A stretch of DNA of 64,000 nt, taken from the NCBI RefSeq assembly GCF_032854445.1, contig NC_088304.1, positions 3,412,001 through 3,476,000 on the forward strand, given 5' to 3'. The position numbers and the translations under genes are program-made. Positions 24,924-37,145 of the stretch are shown here, piece by piece. Below the pieces are notes generated by a model. The model was not told where the DNA came from. It saw only the letters and a program-made list of their open reading frames with translations, and made no database searches. The DNA is from Liolophura sinensis (taxonomy: Eukaryota; Mollusca; Polyplacophora; Chitonida; Chitonidae). Numbering within the stretch: the stretch's first letter is position 1; the number at the start of each line of letters is the position of its first letter.

Positions 24924-25147
24924 CAGGTGAGCATGGAGCGAGCTGGCGTTAGGAGCAGGTGAGAACGTCGAAGAGTGGGACAAGACAAGTGTGTGAGATT
25001 GGAGGAGGGGTACAGGTGAAGTGGGTCGAAGATAAATATCCAGACGAGGTGAATGTGTCAGTTAATTTGCTGGGTGTTCGCTTGAATGCCCTCTCTAACC
25101 TGTCCCTTTATTTTTCTCCGACCAGGTGATAATAGCCCGTTCACCTG
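24924..25147. promoter_or_regulatory. Cluster of CAGGTGA heptamers upstream of Tbx2/3
   Basis: CAGGTGA occurs at 24924-24930, 24956-24962, 25013-25019 and 25123-25129, and as its reverse complement TCACCTG at 25141-25147. A near match, GAGGTGA, is at 25046-25052. Five exact heptamers in 224 bp is far above chance. CAGGTG is a class-I E-box bound by Snail/ZEB and some bHLH factors, and also resembles a degenerate T-box half-site. The cluster lies about 2.3 kb upstream of the first Tbx2/3 coding exon, in its likely 5' region. Regulatory function is inferred. Confidence 0.4.
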
Positions 25148-26768
25148 CGAAGGTATTTTGCATTATACTCACTCCTTATTAAAGGATTGTCAGATATAAC
25201 ACAAGAGATGGTCTATCAAAAAACCGTTACTTTCGCGCAATTTAATTATGTTTATTCACTTATGTAAAGGAAAGGTGTAACGTACCACGAGCTAATGACA
25301 ATAAGACAAGATATCAATCGCAACATGCACTTAGCCAGAATAAAAAACGGAATTGCCGAGTTATGAGGGTATAACTGGCCAAGTCAGGCGAAAAGCTTTA
25401 GTTCATATTTAGACCGATTCTTACGTATAGCGTCGGGGGAGACAATTACAAGGCTGTATGGGTGCATGGGTGTCACCTTGCCAGGTGCGAATAACGATGG
25501 GATTTGCGGCACAGTCATTTTTTTAACGCTGGGCAAATTATCAAATCGTGCTTTTCAAGCAGAAGTTAATCGTGACGGGTAGGGTTACAGTTATAAAAGA
25601 TGAAATCATGAGACATCATAATTACACAAACGCAAAAGCTGTTTTACATAAAAAATCTGGTAAAAGGAAACAGACAGGGCTTTGAATGACTTAAAGCCAA
25701 AATGTTTACAATGAACGTGAAAGACAATGGCGAATAATCCCTACAACGCACAATGAGTTCTTTAAAAACAACAGGTGCGTTATCTCTACAGTCGAAGCTA
25801 TGAAGGAACTGCGAAGTGTGTAATTTTATACCTTCGAGATAACATACTCCTTCTAAGCCGTTAGACACATGACCGACGAGGCCTAATGCTCGTTGTGACA
25901 AATTTTGATTTTATCATATCTTGGCGAAGAGGGACAAACTGAGGCGATATTTACTGCTTGAGAGGAGATTCAATCTTTACTGACACTAGATCTTGTTAAA
26001 CACTCTTAACTGCCAGAAAATTTAAATGGCAGATAACGTTTCAATATACATCAAACAGGATTGAGTCTTTTCGTGCATGTATTCAGGAAGGTTTGCTTTA
26101 ACCTTTACGACATGCGAAAATCCGGATTCTTGTGGAGACTTGTAACTATAATTCCAACACACGTTTAATGTTCTGATCACTGTTCTGAAGTCATTTTGTT
26201 ACTTCTAATACAAGCAATTGTTGGGGTTATTTCATGCATATTAAACGTACCTGTTTTATCCACGGTTACCCTCTCACTGCTCAAGGTGCACGAATTAACA
26301 CCGACGGTGCGAGCTTTATTTTTTAAGGACAGAAATCTTGACCGTCTATGTAGCAAAATGCAGCCGACAAGCGGAGGTATGTTGAGGGTTTGTTTTGAAA
26401 GTGTGATGGATTTTTGGAAGGAGACGGGGATCAGGGCTCGAAGTGTAATACTCTCACCGTGCTAGCGTCACTCTCCATCGCCCAGTCGTCGCCACTTCGC
26501 AACCCGGACCGACGCGTCATCACCCAACAACGTTTTCCTTGTGTGACCTGTTAGTGAAAGGGGCAACAGTTACACTTACAGCTTTGGGGCTGTGGGTTGT
26601 AAATCCGTCTTCAAATCTTCTCATTTCCCCCCACCAACATTCACCAACACGGCTTCCCCGTCTACCCCGAACCTCTATCCTGCTATATACACTTATCTCA
26701 ATAGTTGTACCGCACACCTCGATATTTCATAGTTTACATATTTATACAAAAAAGGCTCGCGCTATAAT

Positions 26769-26797
26769 TCACCTGTAATTAAACCAAGCAGGTGTGA
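26769..26797. promoter_or_regulatory. Candidate T-box binding site pair
   Basis: TCACCTG (26769-26775) is followed 14 bp later by CAGGTGTGA (26789-26797), which contains the canonical T-box half-site AGGTGTGA. The site lies about 4.1 kb upstream of the Tbx2/3 start codon, so autoregulation is possible. A single 8-bp match is weak on its own. Confidence 0.3.
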
Positions 26798-26844
26798 CGT
26801 ACACGAGGCCTAGATCACGCTAAATCCGGGGTATCTTGACTTAC

Positions 26845-26963
26845 CTTTCGCCGAACCTGCTTCAAAAGGTCTAGCAGTGGTTCGAGATCGGCGCCGTATA
26901 TGCATCCATGCCCACAGTCTGAATCGGATTCAATGGCGCACAACGTTTGCCCAATGTCGATAG
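26845..26963 (-). CDS. Orphan internal exon of unknown gene (candidate)
   Basis: An exon-like segment of 119 bp: two bases, then 39 codons ending in phase 0. The acceptor is TTTTTCTTTCCCAG|CT at 26964/26963, a strong polypyrimidine tract. The donor is CGAAAG|GTAAGT at 26845/26844. The peptide reads IDIGQTLCAIESDSDCGHGC, then IYGADLEPLLDLLKQVRRK, with four cysteines and an amphipathic Leu-rich end. I do not recognise the family. Its phase-0 end does not fit the acceptor-like site in front of the Tbx2/3 start exon, so it is probably another gene with large introns, or an exon with partners outside what I could detect. The flanking frame carries stop codons soon beyond both splice sites. Confidence 0.45.
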
Positions 26964-29399
26964 CTGGGAAAGAAAAATTCTCACATGAGAATGTTTCATA
27001 TTTATGTTGGCTCAATCGACCCGACTTGGCAGAGCTAATCCATACTTCATGGCTAAACTATATTTTTGTCCATAAGGAAACGTTGTCTGTAATAATTATA
27101 CTCAGAAAAAAATAGATCACCCATACAGGTATTTATTTGCCCCCCTCCCCTTCCTCTCTAGATTACTGTCTGAAATACAGGGGTCAAGTATAAACCGAGA
27201 AATAAATTGTTTTATTGACCATGGCCTTTTTCCCTCTGTATAGCAATAGCCCCAAAATATGTCAAACAAATCCGGATGAATTATCGCTATATTCCCTTAA
27301 ATGAAGCCCTCCTAAAAATTATTCTTTAAATATGTACTAACCGAACCACAAGCATCCATTTCGACACACTGTTTCTGATATTACTCGACTTTCAACATAC
27401 GTCCCCAGTTAGCTTTAGCTTGGAAACAGACTGGTTTAATCACTGTTTTTCTTGTTAATTTTTATTTCAATTCATGGTTTGGCATCATTCTTCCACTCCG
27501 CAGTTGAATTATGTGAATTATTCAATTTTCGTCGCATCCATCCACCGAGGCATTAGTCTTTCTTAAAGTAAAAGAAAGCTAAAATATGACGTAATGTGTA
27601 TCATACAGACAACTGAAAACAATACATAAAAATACCTTCATTTATTTTTTCAGATTTCTTTAAGAGTGTGGAAAGGCATTCAAATATTTGAATACTATGG
27701 TGGGCTTTTTGGGTCATATTAACGATATCTAGGAACTCAGACGGAGATTCTGGACGGCCTAGCCATATTTATCTCCAGGAGAACTATATTCATGGTAAAA
27801 CCTAAGAAATTTGAAGTGAAGGCGTTTAATAGAATAACCCTGACACACTAACTTTTGGAGTAATAACTTTTGACTTTGATGAAAATCGCTGCAAATGTAC
27901 AAGGTGAGATGTACACGCCATACGCAGGACCCTTCAGCGGTATTGCTGAAGCAAGGATAACTTACAATGTCAAAACTGAAACTATCTCTCTCATCGTAAA
28001 GTCTACATGCTTTTTTTTTGTCTTTGTACAAATATAGGTCCAGATAAGATGTACTATCTGAAGAGTCTTATAAAGACTCTCTAGACACTTTATGACGTTA
28101 CAATTGTATCCTTTTTGGATACAACAATAATCAAACAATTATTTACTATTGATTCATTCATTTATCCATCTATTCTTATTAGCTAAACAGACCAAAGCGA
28201 TGCGATCTGTTCTTTTTGGAGCAGAACTCTTTAAATCATCTCTTATTTTCACCACTACTATCAGCATTGCGACAGATTTGTACAGTCATATATATACTGC
28301 CATGTGTAATTCTCTCACAGCATTAATTTTTCCAATATGGTAAAAATTTACTTGCTCTCCATTATTCTTTTTGCGATATGTTTTTTTGGTTTTCAGAAGT
28401 CATAATCATGGCTGTCGATACCTATAGAAAATGGACTTAATAGCATATGTGTTTTAATGTGGTTTAATCATTAATTGGCGTTAAACCACAATCGTTCATT
28501 CATGCTTGTCTGAACGGACTTTGAAAAAGTAGAGTACATTATAGACTACGAATATGACGTTTTAACCAGATGAATGTTTCACTTTCGTTGGTCGACTGTA
28601 CTCTGATAGCGGTCATTGTTATTGAGTGGCAGAAATTTCAAGCCCGTTTACGTATGCAGATACACCCTTCTGTTGAATTCTGTGCCATTGCTTCACAGAG
28701 ACTCCCCATGATGCTGATCGAGCACAGGGCTCACATGTGAACACGGTTTCACATGGTTTCGACTGGCATGAATTTCAGACGTTTGTACGCTTTTCTTTTA
28801 ATACCAGCTTCAGACAAGGAATCTTTGAGATTATCACTTCCCTGTTCTGAAGCACTCGTAAGATCGTTGGGTGGTCTTGCTTGAAGTTCCGGGCAGATAG
28901 AGAATTTGCCTGTAGTATGGTAAATATTGCACACCTATAACATTGAGATTGCTCTAGTGACGACAGTCTTGGTGTCAGACGTTGGAAAGTTCGTCAGGTA
29001 ATCGGAAAAGTTTCTGGCCCAAGCCGTGTAGTCTGTTGGCGAAAGCATTATTATCAATATACGATGGTTGTCTCGCTTTCGCCTCTACAAACCTCAACAT
29101 GGCATGGAGCGCTATTGGTTTAACAGTAAAGTGAACTTGATTGGTCAATTTATCGACGGTCTGTTGCCATGCGAGCCCAGAGTCTCCTTTCTGAAAACTG
29201 ACGCGTATAAAAGATGTCATCTACATGGCTGCATTTTCGGGTAAAATTATTGGCTGGTATTGGTCATGGTTCCGTGTAATAACAGTTCACCTTTAAAGTC
29301 CCTGATAAACATATCATTCCATATGCAGAATTTGCGGCCAGTTAGTGGGAACTTTTGGAAGCCGGGTAAGGCCATCATATCATCGCCCGGAGTTGGCAC
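26964..29399. other. Intergenic or intronic sequence
   Basis: Mostly unique and AT-rich. Small hairpins occur near 28060 (AGAGTCTT..AAGACTCT) and 28108 (TTGTATCC..GGATACAA). One weak small ORF at 28975-29220; nothing else supported. Confidence 0.5.
28975..29220 (-). CDS. Unassigned small ORF, 81 residues (low confidence)
   Basis: An open frame with ordinary protein-like composition: MTSFIRVSFQKGDSGLAWQQ at the start, then KLTNQVHFTVKPIALHAMLR, ending KLFRLPDELSNV. About 40 bp further on the same strand another frame (28934-28749) reads ELQARPPNDLTSASEQGS. The two could be pieces of one decayed gene or transposon-derived sequence, but I recognise no domain and see no splice sites tying them together. 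Confidence 0.2.
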   Translation of the reverse strand: MTSFIRVSFQKGDSGLAWQQTVDKLTNQVHFTVKPIALHAMLRFVEAKARQPSYIDNNAFANRLHGLGQKLFRLPDELSNV

Positions 29400-29506
29400 G
29401 ATGATGCGAAGTGATGGCATAATGGTACGATCGCTTCGTGCCATCGTGTCATCGCTTCGTGCCATCGTGCCATCGCTTCACATCGTCGTGCCATCACTTC
29501 GTGTCA
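29400..29506. repeat. 21-bp repeats with inverted partner
   Basis: ATCGCTTCGTGCCATCGTGTC and variants occur three to four times from about 29430. To the left, GATGCGAAGTGATGGCAT is the inverted form of CATCACTTCGCATC, giving a dyad around 29430. The array abuts the 77-bp satellite. Confidence 0.75.
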
Positions 29507-29517
29507 GCGCCGATTTA

Positions 29518-32500
29518 TACTGTAAATTACTGTCAACCTATCCCTGTATTCACAACTCAGTCAGTTACTGTAAACTTCTCCCTTCATTTATGCCCTAGGT
29601 TTATGTAGTATAAGTGTCTACAATACTAACCGTCAATTACTGTAACCTTCTGTTTTCACTGACAGCCTAGTTTTAAGTCATATAATCAAAAAATCGGTGC
29701 CTGTAGTATATCCCATCAATTACTGTGAGCTTCTTCTGTATCAAGATCGTAGTTTTAAGCCGTTGTATGACACGAGTGTATATACTACATGCCGTCCATT
29801 ACAGTAAACATCATCTCTATTAATAAATTAGTTTTAAGCCGTTCTATGATAGGGGTGCATACAGTATATACAGTCCGTTACTGTGAACTTCATCTGTATT
29901 AACAGCATAGTATTAAGCCTTTGTATAACATGAGGGTATCCAGTACATGCCGTCAATTACTATGAGCTTTTTCTCTATCAACATTATGGTTTTAAGCATT
30001 TGCATGAAGTTTATACAGCATATACCGTCCATTACTGTGGACTTCATCTGTATCTTCATCTGTATTTGCATCATATCATACCAATCTGTATCATATCTGC
30101 ATCATAGCCGTTGTGTGGCGTGAGTGTATACCGTATATACCATTGATTACTGTAAAGTTCCTGTATAAATATACTAATTTAAGCCGTTGTTTGACACAAA
30201 TGTATACATTATATGCTGTCCAGTACTGTGAACACTTCATCTGTACTGAAAGCATAGTATTAAACCTTTGAATGACATGAGTGTATACAGTATATACCGT
30301 CATTGTATGACACGAGTGTATTTGGTATATGCCGTTCATTACTGTGAACTTCATCTGTATTGAAAGCCGAGTTTTAAGCCTTTGTATGACATGAGTGAAT
30401 AAAGGATATACCGTACATTACTGTGAACTTCATCTATATCTTCATGTGTATCTTCATCATAGTTTTAAGTGAATGTGTACCGTATATACTATTGATTACT
30501 GTAAACTTCCTCTATAAATATACTAATTTAAGCCGTTGTTTGACATAAATGTATACAGTATTTGCTGCCCAGTACTGTGAACTTCAACTGTACTGAAAGC
30601 ATAGTATTAAACCTTTGAATGACATGAGTGTATACAGCAGTATATACCGTCATTTACTGTGAGCTACCTCTATATTAACAGCATATTTAAGCCTTTGTAC
30701 GCCATGAGTGTATGCAGTAGGTATCATCCACTTCTGTGAACTTCATCTGTATCAACATTATAGATTTAAGCCTTTGTATGACATGAGGGTATACAGTATA
30801 TACCATGCATTACTGTGAACATCTATATTGAAAGCCTGGTTTTAAGCCGTTGTTTGACATTAGTGTATACAGTATATAGCGTCAATTATTCTGAACTTGA
30901 TCTGTATTAACATCATAGTTTTAAGCCTTTGTATAACATGAGTGTTTACAGTGTATACCGTCCATTACTGTGAACTTCGTCTGTATCAACATCATAGTTT
31001 TAAGCCGTCGAATGACATGAATGTATACAGTACATGCCGTGCATTACTGTGAACTTCCTCTGTATCAACGTTATAGTTTTAAGCCGTTGTATGACATGAT
31101 TTTATACAGTATCTGCCTTTCATTACTATGAATTTCATCTGTATTAGCATAGTTTTTAGCCTCTGTTTGGCATGTGTATATACAGTACGTGCCGTGCATT
31201 ACTGTGCACTTACTCTGTATCAAGAATATAGTTTTAAGCCATTGCATGTCATGAGTGTATACAGCATATACTGTCCATGACTGTGAACTTCTTCTGTATC
31301 AACATTATAATTTTAAGCCGTAGTATGACATGAGTTTATATAGTATATACTGTTCATTACAGTGAACTTCATTTGTGTTAACAGCATAGTTTTACGCCTT
31401 TGTATGACGTGAGGGTATCCAGTACATGCTGTCATTTACTTTGAGCTTTTTCTGTGTCAACATCATGGTTTTAAGCAGTTGCATGAAATTTACAGAGCAA
31501 ATACCGTCCATTATTGTGAATTTCATCTGTATTAATAGCAAAGTTTTAAGACGTTGTATGACATGTGTGTATACAGTATATACCATCCATTACTGTGAAC
31601 TTCATCTGTATTAATAGCATAGTTTTAAGACGTTGTATGACGTGTGTACACAGTATATACCGTCCATTACTGTGACCTTCATCTGTATTAATAGCATAGT
31701 TTTAAGCCGTGTATGACGTGTGTATACAGTATATACCTTCCATGACCGTGAATTTCATCTGTATTAATAGCATAGTTTTAAGACGTTGTATGACATGTGT
31801 GCATACAGTATATACTTTCCATTACTGTGAACTTCATCTGTATCTTCATCTGTATCTGGGTCATAGTTCTAAGCTGTTGTTTGGCGTGAGTGTATACTGT
31901 ATATACCATCCATTACAGTGAACTTCTTCTGTATTGAAAGCATAGATTTAAGCCGTGTATGACGTGTGTATACAGTATATGCCATTCATTACCGTGAACT
32001 TCTGTATTGAAAGCCTAGTTTTAATCTTTTGCATGACATGAGTGTATACAGTATATGCTGTCCATTACTGTGAACTTCTTCTGAGTGAGTGAGTGAGCGA
32101 GTGCTTGGGTTTAACGTTGTACTGAACAATTTTTCAGTCATATGAAGACGAAGGAATCCTTAGGGTGTAATGTGCCTCCTTGTTGCAGGACGGATTACCA
32201 CCGCTTTTTATATAGTACTGCTTCACTGAGACGACTTACCGAAGGCAAGTATAGCATAGTTTTAAGCCTTTGTATAACATCAGTGGATATGGTATATACC
32301 GTCCAATACTGTGAACTTCATCTGTATCAACATCATAGGTTTGAACCTTAGTATGACATGAGTGTATACAGTATATAGCGTCCATTACTGTGAACTTCAT
32401 CTATATTGAAAGCCTGGTTTTAAGCCGTTGTATGACATTAGTGTATACAGTATATACCGTCCATTACTGTGCACTTCCTCTGTATCAACATTATAGTCTT

Positions 32501-34175
32501 AAGTCTTTGTATGACATTAGTAAAAAGTATATAGCTTTCGTTACTGTGAACTTCTGTGTTAACAGCATAGTTTTAAGCCGCTGTATGACATGAGTGTTTA
32601 CAGTATGTACGTCCCATTACTTTGAACTCCATCTGTGTTAACAGCATAGTTTTAAGCCGCTGTATGACATGAGTGTTTACAGTATGTACGTCCATTACTT
32701 TGAACTCCATCTGTATAACGGCATAGTTTTAAGCCGCTGTATGACATGAGTGTTTACAGTATGTACGTCCATTACTTTGAACTTCATCTGTATAACAGCA
32801 TAGTTTTAAGCCGCATGACATGAGTGTTTACAGTATGTACGTCCATTACTTTTAACTTCATCTGTATAACAGTATAGTTTTAAGCCGCTGTATGACATGA
32901 GTGTTTACAGTATGTACGTCCATTACTTTGAACTTCATCTGTATAACAGTATAGTTTTAAGCCGCTGTATGACATGAGTGTTTACAGTATGTACGTCCAT
33001 TACTTTGAACTTCATCTGTATAACAGTATAGTTTTAAGCCGCTGTATGACATGAGTGTTTACAGTATGTACGTCCATTACTTTGAACTTCATCTGTATAA
33101 CAGCATAGTTTTAAGCCGCTGTATGACATGAGTGTTTACAGTATGTACGTCCATTACTTTGAACTCCATCTGTATAACAGCATAGTTTTAAGCCGCTGTA
33201 TGACATGAGTGTTTACAGTATGTACGTCCATTACTTTGAACTCCATCTGTATAACGGCATAGTTTTAAGCCGCTGTATGACATGAGTGTTTACAGTATGT
33301 ACGACCATTACTTTGAACTCCATCTGTATAACGGCATAGTTTTAAGCCGCTGTATGACATGAGTGTTTACAGTATGTACGACCATTACTTTGAACTTCAT
33401 CTGTATAACGGCATAGTTTTAAGCCGCTGTATGACATGAGTGTTTACAGTATGTACGACCATTACTTTGAACTTCATCTGTATAACAGCATAGTTTTAAG
33501 CCGTGTGACATGAGTGTTTACAGTATGTACGTCCATTACTTTGAACTTCATCTGTATAACAGCATAGTTTTAAGCCGTGTGACATGAGTGTTTACAGTAT
33601 GTACGTCCATTACTTTGAACTCCATCTGTATAACAGCATAGTTTTAAGCCGCTGTATGACATGAGTGTTTACAGTATGTACGACCATTACTTTGAACTCC
33701 ATCTGTATAACAGCATAGTTTTAAGCCGCTGTATGACATGAGTGTTTACAGTATGTACGTCCATTACTTTGAACTTCATCTGTATAACAGCATAGTTTTA
33801 AGCCGCTGTATGACATGAGTGTTTACAGTATGTACGTCCATTACTTTGAACTTCATCTGTATAACGGCATAGTTTTAAGCCGCTGTATGACATGAGTGTT
33901 TACAGTATGTACGACCATTACTTTGAACTTCATCTGTATAACGGCATAGTTTTAAGCCGCTGTATGACATGAGTGTTTACAGTATGTACGTCCATTACTT
34001 TGAACTCCATCTGTATAACAGCATAGTTTTAAGCCGTGTGACATTAGTGTATGCAGTATGTACGTCCATTACTCTGAACTTGATCTGTATAACAGCATAG
34101 TTTAAAGCCTTTGTATGACAAGAGTGTATACAGTGTGTACCGTCCATTGCTGTAAATTTCATATGTTTTAACAGC
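29518..34175. repeat. 77-80-bp satellite array, about 4.7 kb
   Basis: The unit contains GTGAACTTCATCTGTATTAA, CAGCATAGTTTTAAGCCG, TTGTATGACATGAGTGTATA and CAGTATATACCGTCCATTAC. Left of about 32560 units are diverged and vary in length. From 32560 to 34035 they are a near-identical 77-bp variant with TTTACAGTATGTACGTCC and CCGCTGTATGACATGAG. A type-2 SINE is inserted at 32082-32247. A few decayed motifs continue to about 34370. There is no coding function, since the period is not a multiple of three. Confidence 0.97.
32082..32247 (-). mobile_element. Type-2 SINE nested in the 77-bp satellite
   Basis: Begins with the tail complement GAGTGAGTGAGTGAGCGAG, then TTTAACGTTGTACTGAAC, CAGTCATATGAAGACGAAGG and AATGTGCCTCCTTGTTGCAG. 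Satellite sequence breaks off at AACTTCTTCTG and resumes at TATAGCATAGTTTTAAGCC, so this is an insertion into an existing array. Confidence 0.85.
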
Positions 34176-36998
34176 ATAGTTTTAGACAGGCTCCATACCG
34201 TCGTTTTCTGGGAACTTTCCTAGTTAGTTTTAGGTCGCGGTATAAAATCAGTATGTAATCAGTATGCTGTTTAAAACTCTCAGTTTCCAATACATTAGTT
34301 AACAGCTTAATTAACAGCTTATTTTTATGTCGTGGTATGACATAAGTGTCTACAGTAAACTGTAGACTGGATGTTCCGAGTAATTTAAACAATAAATAAG
34401 GATAAATGCTTTGGACCTTGTTCACAAACGACTAAAAGCTAAACTACAGTATATGCTTAATACATGCTTACAGTAGTCAACTGATAGGACCTGTTTTCAT
34501 GCATTTGTAGCGTGTGTGTAAACTTATCTGATAATGTTCCTTAAGTCGGATTGTAACAGCTGTGTTATTACCACAGTAAAGAACTAGTTTCAAGCTGCGC
34601 GTTTTTTGAAAAATAACATTAACGCCTAATTAACTCTGCAATCAGAGTCTGCATGCAGCAATTACCTCACGAACATTGATATGTAACAACAGGCATAATG
34701 AAGTAATCTGTCCATCAATAATTGAACGCAAAATAAACAAGATGAGCGGCCAGTCATCTGATAGATCTTTTTAGCAATCATGTTATATGCAAACTAATGA
34801 AACATGAAACATGAAGGTCTTCCTATCAGGTATCCTCGATTATATCCATCATTCGCCGTAGGTTTCTTCTGTATGCCCCCTATGTAGATATGCATAATGA
34901 TTCACTTGTGCATGCAATATACAATCGGCTTATGGAAGACTCACGTATTTTGTTGGTGTCTACGACCTGATCGGCCTTATCCTTTCAAAGCCGCTATAAT
35001 CCGGCTATATCTGAACTATTTCGGTCTCTTTACATCTACTTCTCGCCATTAGAAGCTTTGTCAGGAAACAGTTATTTAGAGTGTGCGTTTTTGTTGCCCC
35101 GAGCGTTCCGCTTTCTCTCAAGCATCGTTATATATCTACGTGAACGTTTAAAGGCATTTCTCACGAACAATGGTTAAGGTGTAGAACATGTCGCTTTGCA
35201 ATGCCTCAGATTCTTTGCACCAAAACTTAGATCCTAGAAAAATTAGGCGAGATTTTAAAACGATGTAAATCATACGAAAGGACCTTTTATTCTGATGCAC
35301 TGTTGATAATCTCAATGAAAAGGCCAAAAACAGGGAAGTAACGAAGTACACCAAGGAAAAGATCTGAGAGTAAGCAGAGAGTAACCAAATACATATCTAC
35401 AAAATGACATTTGTGACACAGATTAGAACTCACTCCAGCTGTTTACGGCTACCAAACTCCACATGATTTTATATGCGTGGTTGTTTGCTGGCGGGTTAAC
35501 AGCAGTTTTTCTTTCTTTGTGAAAGAAATGATTCAAAGGCAATAATCCAGTGTAAGTGTTTACAGCTGAGATTTTGACCTCTGACGAACTACATTCAGCC
35601 ACTAAAATCACCCTCGATTGTGTTAAACATGATGCAGACAATTTTCACTGAGGCATCCTGGGAAATTACCTGATCTAATCAACTAGACCCTTTAAACTGT
35701 TTACAGCTAATCAAATAGGTTAAACTTACCAATCATGAAAATCTATGTCTTTTTTCAACCTGTGAGAATTATATGATATTCAGAAATGCATTTGAATAGT
35801 TCATAACCGTTACTTATTACTACTAGATCCTGTCAAATAACAAACATGTTCGCCTTCGCCTGTTTGTCCATATAACTATCTGCTAGGCGGCGATAGTGTT
35901 TCAAATAAGAAATACAATTCGGCACAGCGACGCCACCTGACTGTAGGAGGGGCTAACGGTGAAGCGATGAGTGCAGTTATTTGCTACGATCTGTTAATAC
36001 TTTCTCTTTAATCAGGACCTTACTACCAAGCCGCTTTTATTTAGATGTGAAGTCTTTCTTCGCTGCTCACCAGCCAGTTATTATATATTGATAAAAATAC
36101 TGGAAATTATCTCAACTTTGGACAGTAAAACTTTACTGATGAGTATTTGAAATTCTAAGACAGAGGGTACAAGGTGTCGGGTATTGATAAGTGATTGAGG
36201 TCGCTTGACACTGACATTGGAGTTACCCTTCCCAGATGCTGGAGAGAAAGGCCCAGTCACCGTGTCAAGATCTTTTTGTGTGCTTTTTCACAGGTTGGGC
36301 AAGGCAGGCATAATGTTTATTGGAAATACAGTGTGAGAGCACAAAACATGACAGTGGTCGCTGATGACCACTATAACCAAGCTGGAAAATGTATTGATGC
36401 ATGACGTCACAAATTTTTAGAATAGCCGAAATAATTACCTTACGCAAAATATCTCTTTTGTCGCCAAGGTAATACAAGTTCTACTTTATCATGGAAATTT
36501 GTCAAAAATGTTAACCATCTTCTGTTAACATCAGTTTGCCGATCATCCATATCTCACCGTGCCCTTAGTACAATGGCACCCCTTTCTCACAGGAACATTT
36601 TAAGTTAACAAACACTTAGCTCCTCAATTTTCTCCGTTGCTCGTTTACCCCAAATAAAATGGTACGGTAAAACTTTTTCACCTTTAGCGATAATAGAGTT
36701 CGAACTCGAGACTCTCCCGTTGCAGAGCCATTTCCATATGTGTGCACTTCGGTAGAGAGTCGAGTAATCTCAAGAAACGTCATGTTTACGAGACCAGCTA
36801 ACCACCCCTATGCTCACAAGATGGAATGCTTATTGTCACGAAGTCCGTGATTAATAATTTCGATTTTAATCAATGCGTTATTAGAGCAGTAGAATTTAGA
36901 CACCAAACTTGACACCACGCACAGTTGCACCATATACGGACACTACAATATCGCTTGGAATAGGCTGAAATAACATTTTGGGCACTTCATATCAATGT

Positions 36999-37145
36999 TT
37001 TCTTCCGGTCATACGTGGGAAGTCTGGCAGCAACCTGCGGATGCTCGCGGGTCTTCCTCGAACTCTGCCTGGCTTCCTCCCATTATGACTCCGTCGTACA
37101 AGTGAAATATTCCTGACCGTGGTCTAAAACACCAATAAAATTTTT
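36999..37145 (+). mobile_element. 5'-truncated type-1 SINE
   Basis: CTTCCGGTCATACGTGGGAA, AGCAACCTGCGGATGCTCG, TTCCTCCCATTATGAC, CGTCGTACAAGTGAAATATT and AAAACACCAATAAAA follow type-1 order. The tRNA-like head is missing. Confidence 0.8.

Larger units (their letters stand above)
22703..26844. other. Likely 5' region of Tbx2/3
   Basis: Presumed promoter and 5' non-coding region. An acceptor-like CTCTTCTCTCAG near 22700 suggests at least one upstream non-coding exon, not located. Contains the CAGGTGA cluster (24924-25147). No coding exon recognised. Confidence 0.5.

Noticed and set aside
29518-34175. CRISPR-like appearance of regularly spaced direct repeats
   Set aside because: Units are contiguous with no unique spacers, there are no cas genes and the DNA is eukaryotic; it is a satellite.
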